Assembly (NCBI GenBank): GCA_023425615.1
Contig: JAFACJ010001200.1
Location: 1-10,701, forward strand
DNA length: 10,701 nt
Direction of reading: 5' to 3'
Source: Actinomycetes bacterium
Lineage (GTDB): Bacteria > Actinomycetota > Actinomycetes > Streptosporangiales > Streptosporangiaceae
In this document: positions 1 through 6,201 of the stretch, in pieces
Layout of the letters: each line of letters begins with the position of its first letter
Position numbering within the stretch: the first letter of the stretch is position 1
Made by a program: the position numbers and the translations under genes
Notes under the pieces: generated by a model
Told to the model about the DNA's origin: nothing
The model's input: only the letters and a program-made list of their open reading frames with translations
Databases searched by the model: none

Positions 1-1020
1 GCCAAGGGCACCTATGTGACCATGGGTGACGCCGACGACTCCTATGACTTCACCGCGCTCCTGCCGTTCGTCGAGGCGCTGCGCGACGGCGCCGACCTGG
101 TGATGGGCAACCGCTTCCAGGGTGGCATCGACCCCGGGGCGATGCCGCCGCTCCACCGCTACCTGGGCAACCCGGTCCTGTCCTTCATCGGCCGGCTGTT
201 CTTCGGCTCCAAGATCGGCGACTTCCACTGCGGGCTGCGCGGGTTCCGCCGCGACACCGCGCTGGCGCTGGGCCTGCAGTCCTCCGGCATGGAGTTCGCC
301 TCGGAGCTGGTCGTCAAGATGACCCTCGCCAAGGCGAAGATCACCGAGGTGCCGACCACCCTGAAGAAGGACGGGCGGTCCCGGCCGCCGCATCTCAACA
401 CCTGGCGGGACGGCTGGCGCCACCTGCGGTTCCTGCTGCTGTACAGCCCCCGCTGGCTCTTCCTCATCCCCGGCCTGGTCATGATGACCGTGGGCCTGGT
501 CTCCGGGGTGGCGCTGGCGGCGCGGCCGATCGAGATCGAGGGCGTGGTCTTCGACGTCGACACCCTGGTGGGCGCCTCGGCGGCGGTGGTGATCGGCTTC
601 CAGGGCGTGGTGTTCTCCCTGCTCACCAAGGCCTACGGGGTGGCCGAGGGCTTCTTGCCCGCCGACCGCAGGGCCGGCTGGCTGCTGAACTCCTGGAGCT
701 TCGAGAAGGGCCTGGTCGTCGGAGGCGGGCTCGCCGTCGCGGGTCTGGCCGGGATCGGCGTCTCGGTGGTGCACTGGCACGGCGCCCAGTTCGGCGAGCT
801 GAACGCCCGCGAGACCCTGCGCATGGTCGTCCCGTCGGCGACCGCGCTGATGATGAGCTGCCAGATGATCCTGGGCACCGCGTTCCTGTCGATCCTCGGC
901 ATCCGCCGCGCCAGCCACCCCGGCACCGGGGAGGGCGCGCACGAGACGCTCACCGTCGCCGACACCGTGGGGGCGCAGGCTTCTTCGCCCGCCGTGGAGC
1001 CGGTCGCGGTCGAGGACTGA
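1..1020 (+). CDS. GT2 family polyprenyl-phosphate glycosyltransferase with membrane-anchoring C-terminus (5' partial)
   Basis: The reading frame is open from the first base, so the true start lies upstream. 339 residues are visible and probably about 80-100 are missing. The visible part opens with the end of a GT-A fold: the acidic DADDSYD motif (residues 10-16, the usual metal/nucleotide-sugar site), then MGNRF and an FHCGLRGFRR segment, as in dolichol-phosphate glucose/mannose synthases. Four hydrophobic stretches follow (about 152-174, 188-210, 236-257 and 276-300), then a polar Ala/Val-rich tail. Family members move a sugar from a nucleotide donor to polyprenyl phosphate on the inner membrane face. 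The next gene looks like a GT-C membrane enzyme that could use such a lipid-linked sugar, which supports an envelope-glycosylation role by inference. The sugar cannot be read from the sequence. Family assignment is firm, substrate unknown. Confidence 0.85.
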   Translation, partial: AKGTYVTMGDADDSYDFTALLPFVEALRDGADLVMGNRFQGGIDPGAMPPLHRYLGNPVLSFIGRLFFGSKIGDFHCGLRGFRRDTALALGLQSSGMEFASELVVKMTLAKAKITEVPTTLKKDGRSRPPHLNTWRDGWRHLRFLLLYSPRWLFLIPGLVMMTVGLVSGVALAARPIEIEGVVFDVDTLVGASAAVVIGFQGVVFSLLTKAYGVAEGFLPADRRAGWLLNSWSFEKGLVVGGGLAVAGLAGIGVSVVHWHGAQFGELNARETLRMVVPSATALMMSCQMILGTAFLSILGIRRASHPGTGEGAHETLTVADTVGAQASSPAVEPVAVED

Positions 1021-1064
1021 CGCCACATCGGACAGTCTGACCGCTTCGTCCGGAACCGTGAGGA

Positions 1065-1078
1065 TTGCGATAACGCAA
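1065..1078. repeat. Short perfect inverted repeat in the gap before the GT-C-like gene
   Basis: TTGCG-ATAA-CGCAA has 5-bp arms around a 4-nt centre. It lies in the 143-nt space between the GT2 stop and the GTG start at 1164, about 85 nt before that start. It could be an operator half-site pair, but arms this short can arise by chance. The rest of the gap holds no promoter I can defend: TACTCT at 1137-1142 fits a -10 but lacks a matching -35. Confidence 0.3.
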
Positions 1079-1163
1079 CGACTGGCCGGTTCCGTCAGAG
1101 GCCGAACCCCGGGTAAGGGAGATTGTGCGCCAAAGCTACTCTTAGGTAAAGCGGGGGTGAATC

Positions 1164-2672
1164 GTGACGGAACGACGGAAGGCGTGGAGGTTCTCCCCGC
1201 CCAGGCCGAGCCGTGCCGATCTCCGCGCGTTCGCCGGCCGCCACCGCGTCTTCCTGATCCTGCTGGGCGCGGCGCTCCTCCTGCGGGCCGTCACCCTCCT
1301 GGGATACCGGTGGGCGATCTGGTTCCCCGACTCCTACCCGTACGTGGACGTGGCGCTCGACCCGCGCCCCGACCCCGTCCGCACCTTCGGCTACCCGATG
1401 CTCCTGATGGTGCTGCGGCCCCTGCACAGCGTCGCGGCCGTGGTGACCGCCCAGCACCTGATGGGCCTCGCCGTCGCGGCCCTCCTGTACGCGCTGCTGC
1501 GCCGCGACCACCTCTTCCCCGGGGGACGGGCGCTGCCTGGCTGGGCCGCCGCGCTCGCCGTCACGCCCGTGCTGTTCGACGGCAACCAGATCGAGCTGGA
1601 ACACCTGCTGCTGTCGGACACCTACTTCCTGCTGCTGGTCTCCGCCGCACTGACCCTGGTGCTGTGGAATCCCCAGCCGTCCGTCCGCCAGACGGCGCTC
1701 GCGGGCCTGCTGCTGAGCGTCGCGGCCATCACCCGCACCATCGGCCTCCCGCTGCTGATCGTCACGCTGGTGTTCCTGGTGATCCGCAGGGCCGGCTGGA
1801 AGGCGGTCGTGAGCGGACTGGCCGCCGCCGTCGTCCCGATCGTCGGATACTGCACCTGGTACGCCTCGGTGAACGGCCAGTTCCAGCTCAGCGGCACCGA
1901 CGGGGTGTTCCTCTACAGCCGCACCATGACGTTCGCCGACTGCGACAAGTTCGGCGACAAGCTGCCGGTGGACGCCTACGCCCTGTGCGACACCACGCCT
2001 CCGGAACAGCGCCCGGTCTCCCACTTCTACGTGTGGGAGGAGAGCCAGATCTTCCGCTACCCGGGCGGCATCTTCGCCCCCTACAAGAGCGACCTGGCCC
2101 GCACCTTCGCCAAGGAGGCGATCCTCAGCCAGCCCGGCGACTACCTGAAGGCGTTCCTCACCGACTTCGGCCGCACGTTCCGCTGGGACCGCCCGGTCTA
2201 CCCCGACCCCAAGACCTACAGCTACTACGTCTTCCCTGAGAAGACGCAGCCGTACTGGCCTGGCAAGGACGAACTGGTCGCCCAGTACGACGACCAGCGC
2301 ACCGCCACCCGCGTCGTCGAGCCGTACGCGGGGTTCATGCGCGGCTACCAGAAGGTCGTCTACCTCCCGGGGACGCTGCTGGGCGTCCTGCTGGCGGCGG
2401 GGCTGGTCGGGATCGCCGCCCGCTGGCGGCGGTGGGGCGGCGCCGCGCTGCTGCCGTTCGGCTACGCCGTGGTCCTGCTGGTCGTGCCGCCCGCCACCGT
2501 CCTGTTCGACTACCGCTACGTCCTGCCGGCCGTCCCCTTCGCCGCGGTGGCCGCGGCGATCGCCCTGCGCGCCCTGTACGACCGGCGCGCCTCCCGCGGG
2601 GAGTCCGGCACCGGCGCGTCCTCCGACGCCTCACAGGAGCCGGAGGAGCCGCAGATCGCGGCGGTGTCCTGA
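1164..2672 (+). CDS. Multi-pass membrane protein, GT-C glycosyltransferase-like (PMT/ArnT type)
   Basis: A 502-residue integral membrane protein. Hydrophobic segments lie at about 29-48, 84-112, 127-140, 152-168, 180-208, 214-232, 398-418, 425-445 and 451-471. A large polar loop spans about 233-397. The first outside loop carries FPDSYPY (D56) followed by RTFGYP (74-79). This layout, an acidic residue just after the first membrane helix, is typical of GT-C enzymes that transfer sugars from polyprenyl-phosphate donors outside the membrane. A late FDYRYVLPAVPF segment also fits that class. The GTG start is well fixed: an in-frame TGA (1158-1160) sits two codons upstream and a G-rich ribosome site (GCGGGGG) precedes it. 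The charged C-terminal tail is probably cytoplasmic. The GT2 gene upstream could supply the lipid-linked donor. The exact family and acceptor are not recognised, so 'membrane protein of GT-C type' is the safe name. Confidence 0.7.
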   Translation: MTERRKAWRFSPPRPSRADLRAFAGRHRVFLILLGAALLLRAVTLLGYRWAIWFPDSYPYVDVALDPRPDPVRTFGYPMLLMVLRPLHSVAAVVTAQHLMGLAVAALLYALLRRDHLFPGGRALPGWAAALAVTPVLFDGNQIELEHLLLSDTYFLLLVSAALTLVLWNPQPSVRQTALAGLLLSVAAITRTIGLPLLIVTLVFLVIRRAGWKAVVSGLAAAVVPIVGYCTWYASVNGQFQLSGTDGVFLYSRTMTFADCDKFGDKLPVDAYALCDTTPPEQRPVSHFYVWEESQIFRYPGGIFAPYKSDLARTFAKEAILSQPGDYLKAFLTDFGRTFRWDRPVYPDPKTYSYYVFPEKTQPYWPGKDELVAQYDDQRTATRVVEPYAGFMRGYQKVVYLPGTLLGVLLAAGLVGIAARWRRWGGAALLPFGYAVVLLVVPPATVLFDYRYVLPAVPFAAVAAAIALRALYDRRASRGESGTGASSDASQEPEEPQIAAVS

Positions 2673-2707
2673 GACCCGGGCGGGTAGACCCCTGGAGGGG
2701 GTGGAGG

Positions 2708-3253
2708 ATGAACCGGATCTTCTCGTTCCACATCGTGAGCGTCGACGGGTACTACCAGGGGCCCGAAGGGGAGTTCGACTGGCCGAACATCGACGAGGGC
2801 TTCAACGCCTTCGCCGTCGCCCAGCTCCGCGAGATCGACACGATCGTCTTCGGACGCCGCACGTACGAGCACATGGCCGCGTACTGGCCCACAGAGGAGG
2901 CGCTGGAGACCGACCCCGAGGTCGCCGCGCTGATGAACTCCTACGCCAAGATCGTCGTCTCCCACACCCTGACCACGGCGGAGTGGCACAACACCGAGGT
3001 GATCACCGATCCGGCCCTGCTGCGGGCGACGCCCGGCACGCTCGCGGTGTTCGGCAGCTCCGAGCTGACCACCTCGCTGCTGACGGCGGGGCTCATCGAC
3101 GAACTGCGCGTCATGATCCACCCGCTCGTCCTCGGCGCGGGCAGACCGCTCTTCCACACCGCCACCCGGAGGCACCCCCTGACCCTCACCCAGAGCCGCA
3201 CCTTCTCCTCGGGAAACGTCCTGCTGACCTACCACCCGACCACGTCTCCCTGA
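2708..3253 (+). CDS. Dihydrofolate reductase family / RibD C-terminal-domain protein
   Basis: 181 residues covering one RibD_C/DHFR-like fold. The order of conserved pieces fits YyaP/YwjB-type proteins: an N-terminal strand with SVDGYYQGPEG (11-21), FGRRTYEHM near residue 50 followed by YWP, then VFGSSELTTSLL with GLIDELRVMIHPLVLGAGRPLF, and a C-terminal beta strand. These are stand-alone NADPH-fold reductases of mostly unknown substrate; they are not the folate DHFR and lack the deaminase half of RibD. The ATG at 2708 has GGAGGGGG about 6-7 nt upstream; a second GGAGG touches the ATG and is too close to act. It starts 35 nt after the membrane-protein stop, so co-transcription is possible, although the functions look unrelated. 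The fold call is firm; the reaction is unknown. Confidence 0.85.
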   Translation: MNRIFSFHIVSVDGYYQGPEGEFDWPNIDEGFNAFAVAQLREIDTIVFGRRTYEHMAAYWPTEEALETDPEVAALMNSYAKIVVSHTLTTAEWHNTEVITDPALLRATPGTLAVFGSSELTTSLLTAGLIDELRVMIHPLVLGAGRPLFHTATRRHPLTLTQSRTFSSGNVLLTYHPTTSP

Positions 3254-3273
3254 ACACGTCGGCGCGTTCCGGC

Positions 3274-3282
3274 TGTGGATAA
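3274..3282 (-). other. Exact DnaA-box 9-mer upstream of metG
   Basis: The + strand reads TGTGGATAA, whose complement TTATCCACA is the classical DnaA-box consensus. It lies 49 bp before the metG ATG and just upstream of the inferred -35. Six of nine bases are A/T, so a chance match is unlikely in this GC-rich DNA. No second box is nearby, so it is not an origin. DnaA binding as a regulator or titration site is possible but untested. Confidence 0.35.
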
Positions 3283-3286
3283 CCGA

Positions 3287-3323
3287 TTCGGTGCCCTCCT
3301 CGGCAAGCCGTAGGCTTGGGGCA
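3287..3323 (+). promoter_or_regulatory. metG promoter, leaderless type
   Basis: TTCGGT (3287-3292), an 18-nt spacer and TAGGCT (3311-3316) match the housekeeping sigma pattern of actinobacteria (TTGnnn / TAnnnT). The metG ATG begins 7 nt after the -10 box, exactly where transcription should start. No purine-rich ribosome site lies at the usual distance. Together these point to a leaderless mRNA, common in actinobacteria. A small palindrome (ACCGA-T-TCGGT, 3282-3292) overlaps the -35. Confidence 0.6.
3304..3318. repeat. 15-bp perfect palindrome over the metG -10 box
   Basis: CAAGCC-GTA-GGCTTG has 6-bp arms and a 3-nt centre. It completely contains the proposed -10 TAGGCT. A repressor bound here would block the promoter, so it is a candidate operator. 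It could equally be a by-product of the -10 sequence; no regulator is suggested by neighbouring genes. Confidence 0.35.
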
Positions 3324-5104
3324 TGTCCCGTCACATCCTCACCGCCCCCGCGTGGCCGTACGCGAACGGCCCACGCCACATCGGGCATGTCTCCGGTTTC
3401 GCCCTGCCCTGCGACATGTTCAGCAGGTACCAGCGGATGCTGGGCAACCAGGTGCTCATGGTCTCCGGGACGGACGAGCACGGGACCCCGATCCAGGTCC
3501 AGGCGGACAAGGAGGGCGTGACGGCCCGCGAGCTGGCCGACCGCTACAACCGGGTGATCGTGCAGGACCTGTACGGCCTCGGCATCGCCTACGACCTGTT
3601 CACCAGGACGTCGACCGAGAACCACTACGCCGTCGTCCAGGAGATCTTCAAGGGCCTGTACGACAACGGCTACATCTTCACCGAGACGACCATGGGGGCG
3701 ATCTCGCCCTCCACCGGCCGCACCCTGCCCGACCGCTACATCGAGGGCACCTGCCCGATCTGCGGCTACGACGGGGCCCGCGGCGACCAGTGCGACAACT
3801 GCGGCAACCAGCTCGACCCGATCGACCTGATCGACCCGGTCAGCCGGATCAACGGCGAGACGCCGAAGTTCGTGGAGACCGAGCACTTCATGCTCGACCT
3901 CCCGGCCTTCACCGAGGTGCTGGGCCGGTGGCTGCGCGGCAAGGAGGGCCAGTGGCGGCCCAACGTGCTGCGCTTCTCCCTGAACCTGCTGGAGGACCTG
4001 AAGCCCCGGGCGATCTCCCGCGACCTGGACTGGGGTGTGCCGATCCCGCTGGAGGGCTGGCGCGACCAGCCGACCAAGCGCCTGTACGTCTGGTTCGACG
4101 CGGTCATCGGCTATTTCAGCGCCTCGGTGGAGTGGGCGCGCCGCACCGGCGACGCCGAGCGCTGGCGCGAGTGGTGGCAGAACCCCGAGTCCCTGTCCTA
4201 CTACTTCATGGGCAAGGACAACATCGTCTTCCACTCCGAGATCTGGCCCGCGATGCTGCTGGGCTACAGCGGTGAGGGCGACAGGGGCGGTGAGCCGGGC
4301 TCGCTGGGCGGGCTCAACCTGCCCTCGGAGGTGGTCTCCAGCGAGTACCTCACCATGGAGGGCAGGAAGTTCTCCTCCTCCCGCCAGGTCGTGATCTACG
4401 TCAGCGACTTCCTGGCGCGCTACGACGTCGACGCCCTGCGCTACTACATCGCGGTGGCGGGTCCCGAGACCCAGGACACCGACTTCACCTGGCAGCAGTT
4501 CGTCGACCGCAACAACGGCGAGCTCGTCGCCCAGTGGGGCAACCTCGTCAACCGCTCGGTGTCGATGGCCGCCAAGGAGTTCGGCGCGATCCCCGAGGCC
4601 AAGGACCTCACCGAGGCCGACCTCGCGGTGCTGGAGCACGCCAGGAACGCCTTCGAGCGGGTCGGCGCCGAGCTGGGCAGGTCCCGCTTCAAGAACGCCA
4701 TCAACGCCGCTTTCGACGTCGTGCGCGAGGCCAACAGGTATCTGGCCGAGCAGGAGCCCTGGAAGATCAAGGACGACCCGGTGCGCAAGGGCACCATCCT
4801 GCACGTGGCGCTCCAGGTCGTCGCCGACGCCAAGACCCTGCTCACCCCGTTCCTGCCGCGCAGCTCCCAGAAGGTCTTCGAGATGCTCGGCGGCGAGGGC
4901 GAGTGGTCGGGCATGCCGCGCGTCGAGGAGGTGGCCGAGGGCGAGCGCACCTACCCGGTGATCACCGGCGACTACTCGCGCGCCCAGGCCCGCTGGGAGC
5001 ACCAGCCGATCACGGCGGGCACCCCCCTCCAGCGCCCCGTCCCGCTCTTCCCCAAGCTCGACCAGAGCATCGTGGACGAGGAGCTCGCCCGCCTTGGCGC
5101 CTGA
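3323..5104 (+). CDS. metG: Methionyl-tRNA synthetase (class I)
   Basis: 593 residues. The enzyme charges tRNA-Met with methionine using ATP, in the cytoplasm, and is essential for translation. The class I signature PRHIGH is present (H19-I20-G21-H22), and the KMSKS loop appears as KFSSS (349-353). A single zinc knuckle, C144-x2-C147-x9-C157-x2-C160, lies in the connective region. The anticodon-binding helical domain follows (about residues 400-560), with the WGNLVNR segment at its start. The protein ends without the C-terminal tRNA-binding (EMAP/Arc1p-like) extension seen in some bacterial forms. The ATG is set by the leaderless promoter just upstream and by the conserved [14 protein letters not shown]-terminus. 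Its last 11 bases overlap the longest tatD reading frame. No key residue is missing. Confidence 0.97.
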   Translation: MSRHILTAPAWPYANGPRHIGHVSGFALPCDMFSRYQRMLGNQVLMVSGTDEHGTPIQVQADKEGVTARELADRYNRVIVQDLYGLGIAYDLFTRTSTENHYAVVQEIFKGLYDNGYIFTETTMGAISPSTGRTLPDRYIEGTCPICGYDGARGDQCDNCGNQLDPIDLIDPVSRINGETPKFVETEHFMLDLPAFTEVLGRWLRGKEGQWRPNVLRFSLNLLEDLKPRAISRDLDWGVPIPLEGWRDQPTKRLYVWFDAVIGYFSASVEWARRTGDAERWREWWQNPESLSYYFMGKDNIVFHSEIWPAMLLGYSGEGDRGGEPGSLGGLNLPSEVVSSEYLTMEGRKFSSSRQVVIYVSDFLARYDVDALRYYIAVAGPETQDTDFTWQQFVDRNNGELVAQWGNLVNRSVSMAAKEFGAIPEAKDLTEADLAVLEHARNAFERVGAELGRSRFKNAINAAFDVVREANRYLAEQEPWKIKDDPVRKGTILHVALQVVADAKTLLTPFLPRSSQKVFEMLGGEGEWSGMPRVEEVAEGERTYPVITGDYSRAQARWEHQPITAGTPLQRPVPLFPKLDQSIVDEELARLGA

Positions 5105-6026
5105 ACACCACACCCCGGCACCCGAACCACCCCCCGGAGCCCCCGAACCGGCCGCAGAAGCCCCCGAACCGACCGCCGGGGCATCCGGGGTGTCCGGGCG
5201 AGTCGGGCGGGAGGGGAAGGCCGGGAGGCGGGAGAAGGTCGAGGAGCCGGTGCCCGTGCTGCCGGTGGACGTCTTCGACAGCCACTGTCATCTCGACATG
5301 CTCGAGATGACAGTGGCCGAGGCCGTCGCGGAGGCGCAGGCCGTGGGCGTTCGGCGGATCATGACGATCGGCTGCGATCTGCCGTCCTCGCAGTGGGCCG
5401 CCGCGACGGCGGCGGAGCACCCGGACGTCTACGCGGGCGTGGCGATCCATCCCAACGACACCAAGGGACTCACCGGCGAGACCCTGGAGCGGATCGCCGC
5501 GCTGGCGCGGGAGCCGCAGGTGGTGGCCGTGGGGGAGACGGGCCTGGACTACTACCGCGACCACTCCTCCCGCGAGGACCAGCAGCGCTCCTTCCGCGCC
5601 CACATCGCGATCGCCAAGGACACCGGCAAGGCACTGGTGATCCACGACCGCGAGGCGCACGAGGACGTCCTGCGGATCCTGGCCGAGGAGGGCGCGCCCG
5701 AGAAGGTGGTCTTCCACTGCTTCTCGGGGGACGCCGCCATGGCCCGGGTCTGCTCGGACAGGGGCTACGTCATGAGCTTCGCCGGCAATGTGACGTTCAA
5801 GAACGCCCAGCCGCTGCGCGACGCTCTGGCCGTGGCCCCGCTGGACCTGGTGCTGGTGGAGACCGACGCGCCCTTCATGGCGCCCGTCCCGCGCCGCGGC
5901 AAGCCCAACGCCTCGCACCTCATCCCCTTCACCGTCCGGCTGATGGCGGAGGTCAAGGGCGTCACGGTGGAGGAGCTGTGCGAGGCCATCGCCGCGACGG
6001 GTTTCCGCCTGTTCGGTATGCGCTGA
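5094..6026 (+). CDS. tatD: TatD family metal-dependent hydrolase (deoxyribonuclease)
   Basis: TatD proteins are TIM-barrel, two-metal nucleases acting on DNA ends in the cytoplasm, linked to repair and DNA turnover. All expected ligands are visible (numbered from the TTG start, 310 residues): HxH in DSHCHLD (H64, H66), E148 in GETGLDYY, H184 in [10 protein letters not shown]208 in FHCFSG and D258 in ETDAPF. The start is uncertain. TTG 5094 overlaps metG by 11 nt and has GACGAGGAG 10 nt upstream, but gives a disordered, repeat-like N-terminus of about 55 residues rich in Pro, Ala and Glu. GTG 5250 or GTG 5256, the latter with GAGGAG 9 nt upstream, gives a normal-length TatD beginning just before the first strand. 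The following 175 nt contain no clear terminator. Tight coupling to metG is typical in actinobacteria. Function is firm; the first 52-54 codons are doubtful. Confidence 0.92.
   Translation: MAPEHHTPAPEPPPGAPEPAAEAPEPTAGASGVSGRVGREGKAGRREKVEEPVPVLPVDVFDSHCHLDMLEMTVAEAVAEAQAVGVRRIMTIGCDLPSSQWAAATAAEHPDVYAGVAIHPNDTKGLTGETLERIAALAREPQVVAVGETGLDYYRDHSSREDQQRSFRAHIAIAKDTGKALVIHDREAHEDVLRILAEEGAPEKVVFHCFSGDAAMARVCSDRGYVMSFAGNVTFKNAQPLRDALAVAPLDLVLVETDAPFMAPVPRRGKPNASHLIPFTVRLMAEVKGVTVEELCEAIAATGFRLFGMR
5178..5232 (+). other. G-run cluster with G-quadruplex pattern at the metG-tatD junction
   Basis: Eight runs of three or four G lie within 55 nt (first bases 5178, 5187, 5196, 5205, 5209, 5213, 5223, 5230), with loops of 1-6 nt. 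This satisfies the common G3+N1-7 quadruplex rule. The preceding 70 nt are C-rich, with the 13-mer AGCCCCCGAACCG repeated at 5138 and 5159, so a C-rich/G-rich stem is an alternative fold. It sits just before the GTG candidate starts of tatD and in the tatD mRNA sense strand. Confidence 0.45.
5281..5317 (+). repeat. Perfect 16-bp inverted repeat (hairpin) inside tatD
   Basis: The arm GCCACTGTCATCTCGA (5281-5296) is followed by the loop CATGC and its exact reverse complement (5302-5317). The RNA would form a very stable 16-bp stem with a 5-nt loop. It covers the codons of the catalytic SHCHLD motif and the next few residues, 25 nt after GTG 5256. Three A/T-ending codons here (Cys TGT, His CAT, Thr ACA) each supply a base needed for pairing; the GC-ending synonym would break a pair. 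No U-run follows, so a standard terminator is not shown, although actinobacterial terminators often lack one. Confidence 0.85.
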
Positions 6027-6036
6027 CGCCGGAGCA

Positions 6037-6096
6037 CGGAACCCTTCTAGTACGTCCGCATTAAAGCGGAACCCTTAAAGCATGTCCGTATTAAAG
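6037..6096 (+). repeat. Two-copy 30-bp tandem direct repeat between tatD and the metalloprotease
   Basis: Copies at 6037-6066 and 6067-6096 match at 25 of 30 positions. Both begin CGGAACCCTT and end ATTAAAG, with a TCCG core. TTAAAG occurs at 6061, 6075 and 6091. The DNA is clearly AT-richer than its surroundings. Position and spacing suggest a binding-site array or promoter upstream of the metalloprotease block, or the edge of inserted DNA. I find no convincing -10/-35 pair for the housekeeping sigma factor in the gap 6027-6185. A 5-bp stem (TCCGC/GCGGA, 6055-6070) straddles the copy boundary and is too weak to call a terminator. Confidence 0.7.
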
Positions 6097-6185
6097 CAGC
6101 GTTTGGGTTTTTCTGAGGTTTGCCGGAAATGTCGTGGGTATCACGGAGGAGTCTCTGAAGGCGAGGAAGGCCGCCCTGATGCGGT

Positions 6186-6195
6186 GAGGAAGGGA
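6186..6195 (+). promoter_or_regulatory. Ribosome-binding site fixing the metalloprotease start
   Basis: GAGGAAGGGA lies 6 nt before ATG 6202. An earlier in-frame ATG at 6082 has no such site and sits inside the tandem repeat, so 6202 is preferred. Confidence 0.7.
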
Positions 6196-6201
6196 CCTTC
6201 C

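Noticed and set aside
1058..2239. Plus-strand frame of 393 codons overlapping the GT-C-like gene
   Set aside because: The translation is Arg/Pro/Gly-rich out-of-frame sequence, whereas the other frame gives well-formed membrane helices and a good start.
2516..5113. Very long open frame on the minus strand (865 codons) opposite the reductase-like gene and metG
   Set aside because: It lies fully opposite genes with clear protein motifs. Long antisense frames are a normal by-product of GC-ending codons in such genomes. Its translation is low-complexity (rich in G, V, D, H, R) with no recognisable domain.
6037..6096. Tandem repeat as a CRISPR remnant
   Set aside because: The two units abut without spacers, differ in the middle, and no cas genes are nearby.
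6082..6201. Earlier ATG for the metalloprotease, adding 40 residues
   Set aside because: No ribosome site precedes it, the ATG lies inside the tandem repeat, and the extra residues are not a signal peptide. ATG 6202 has a strong site.
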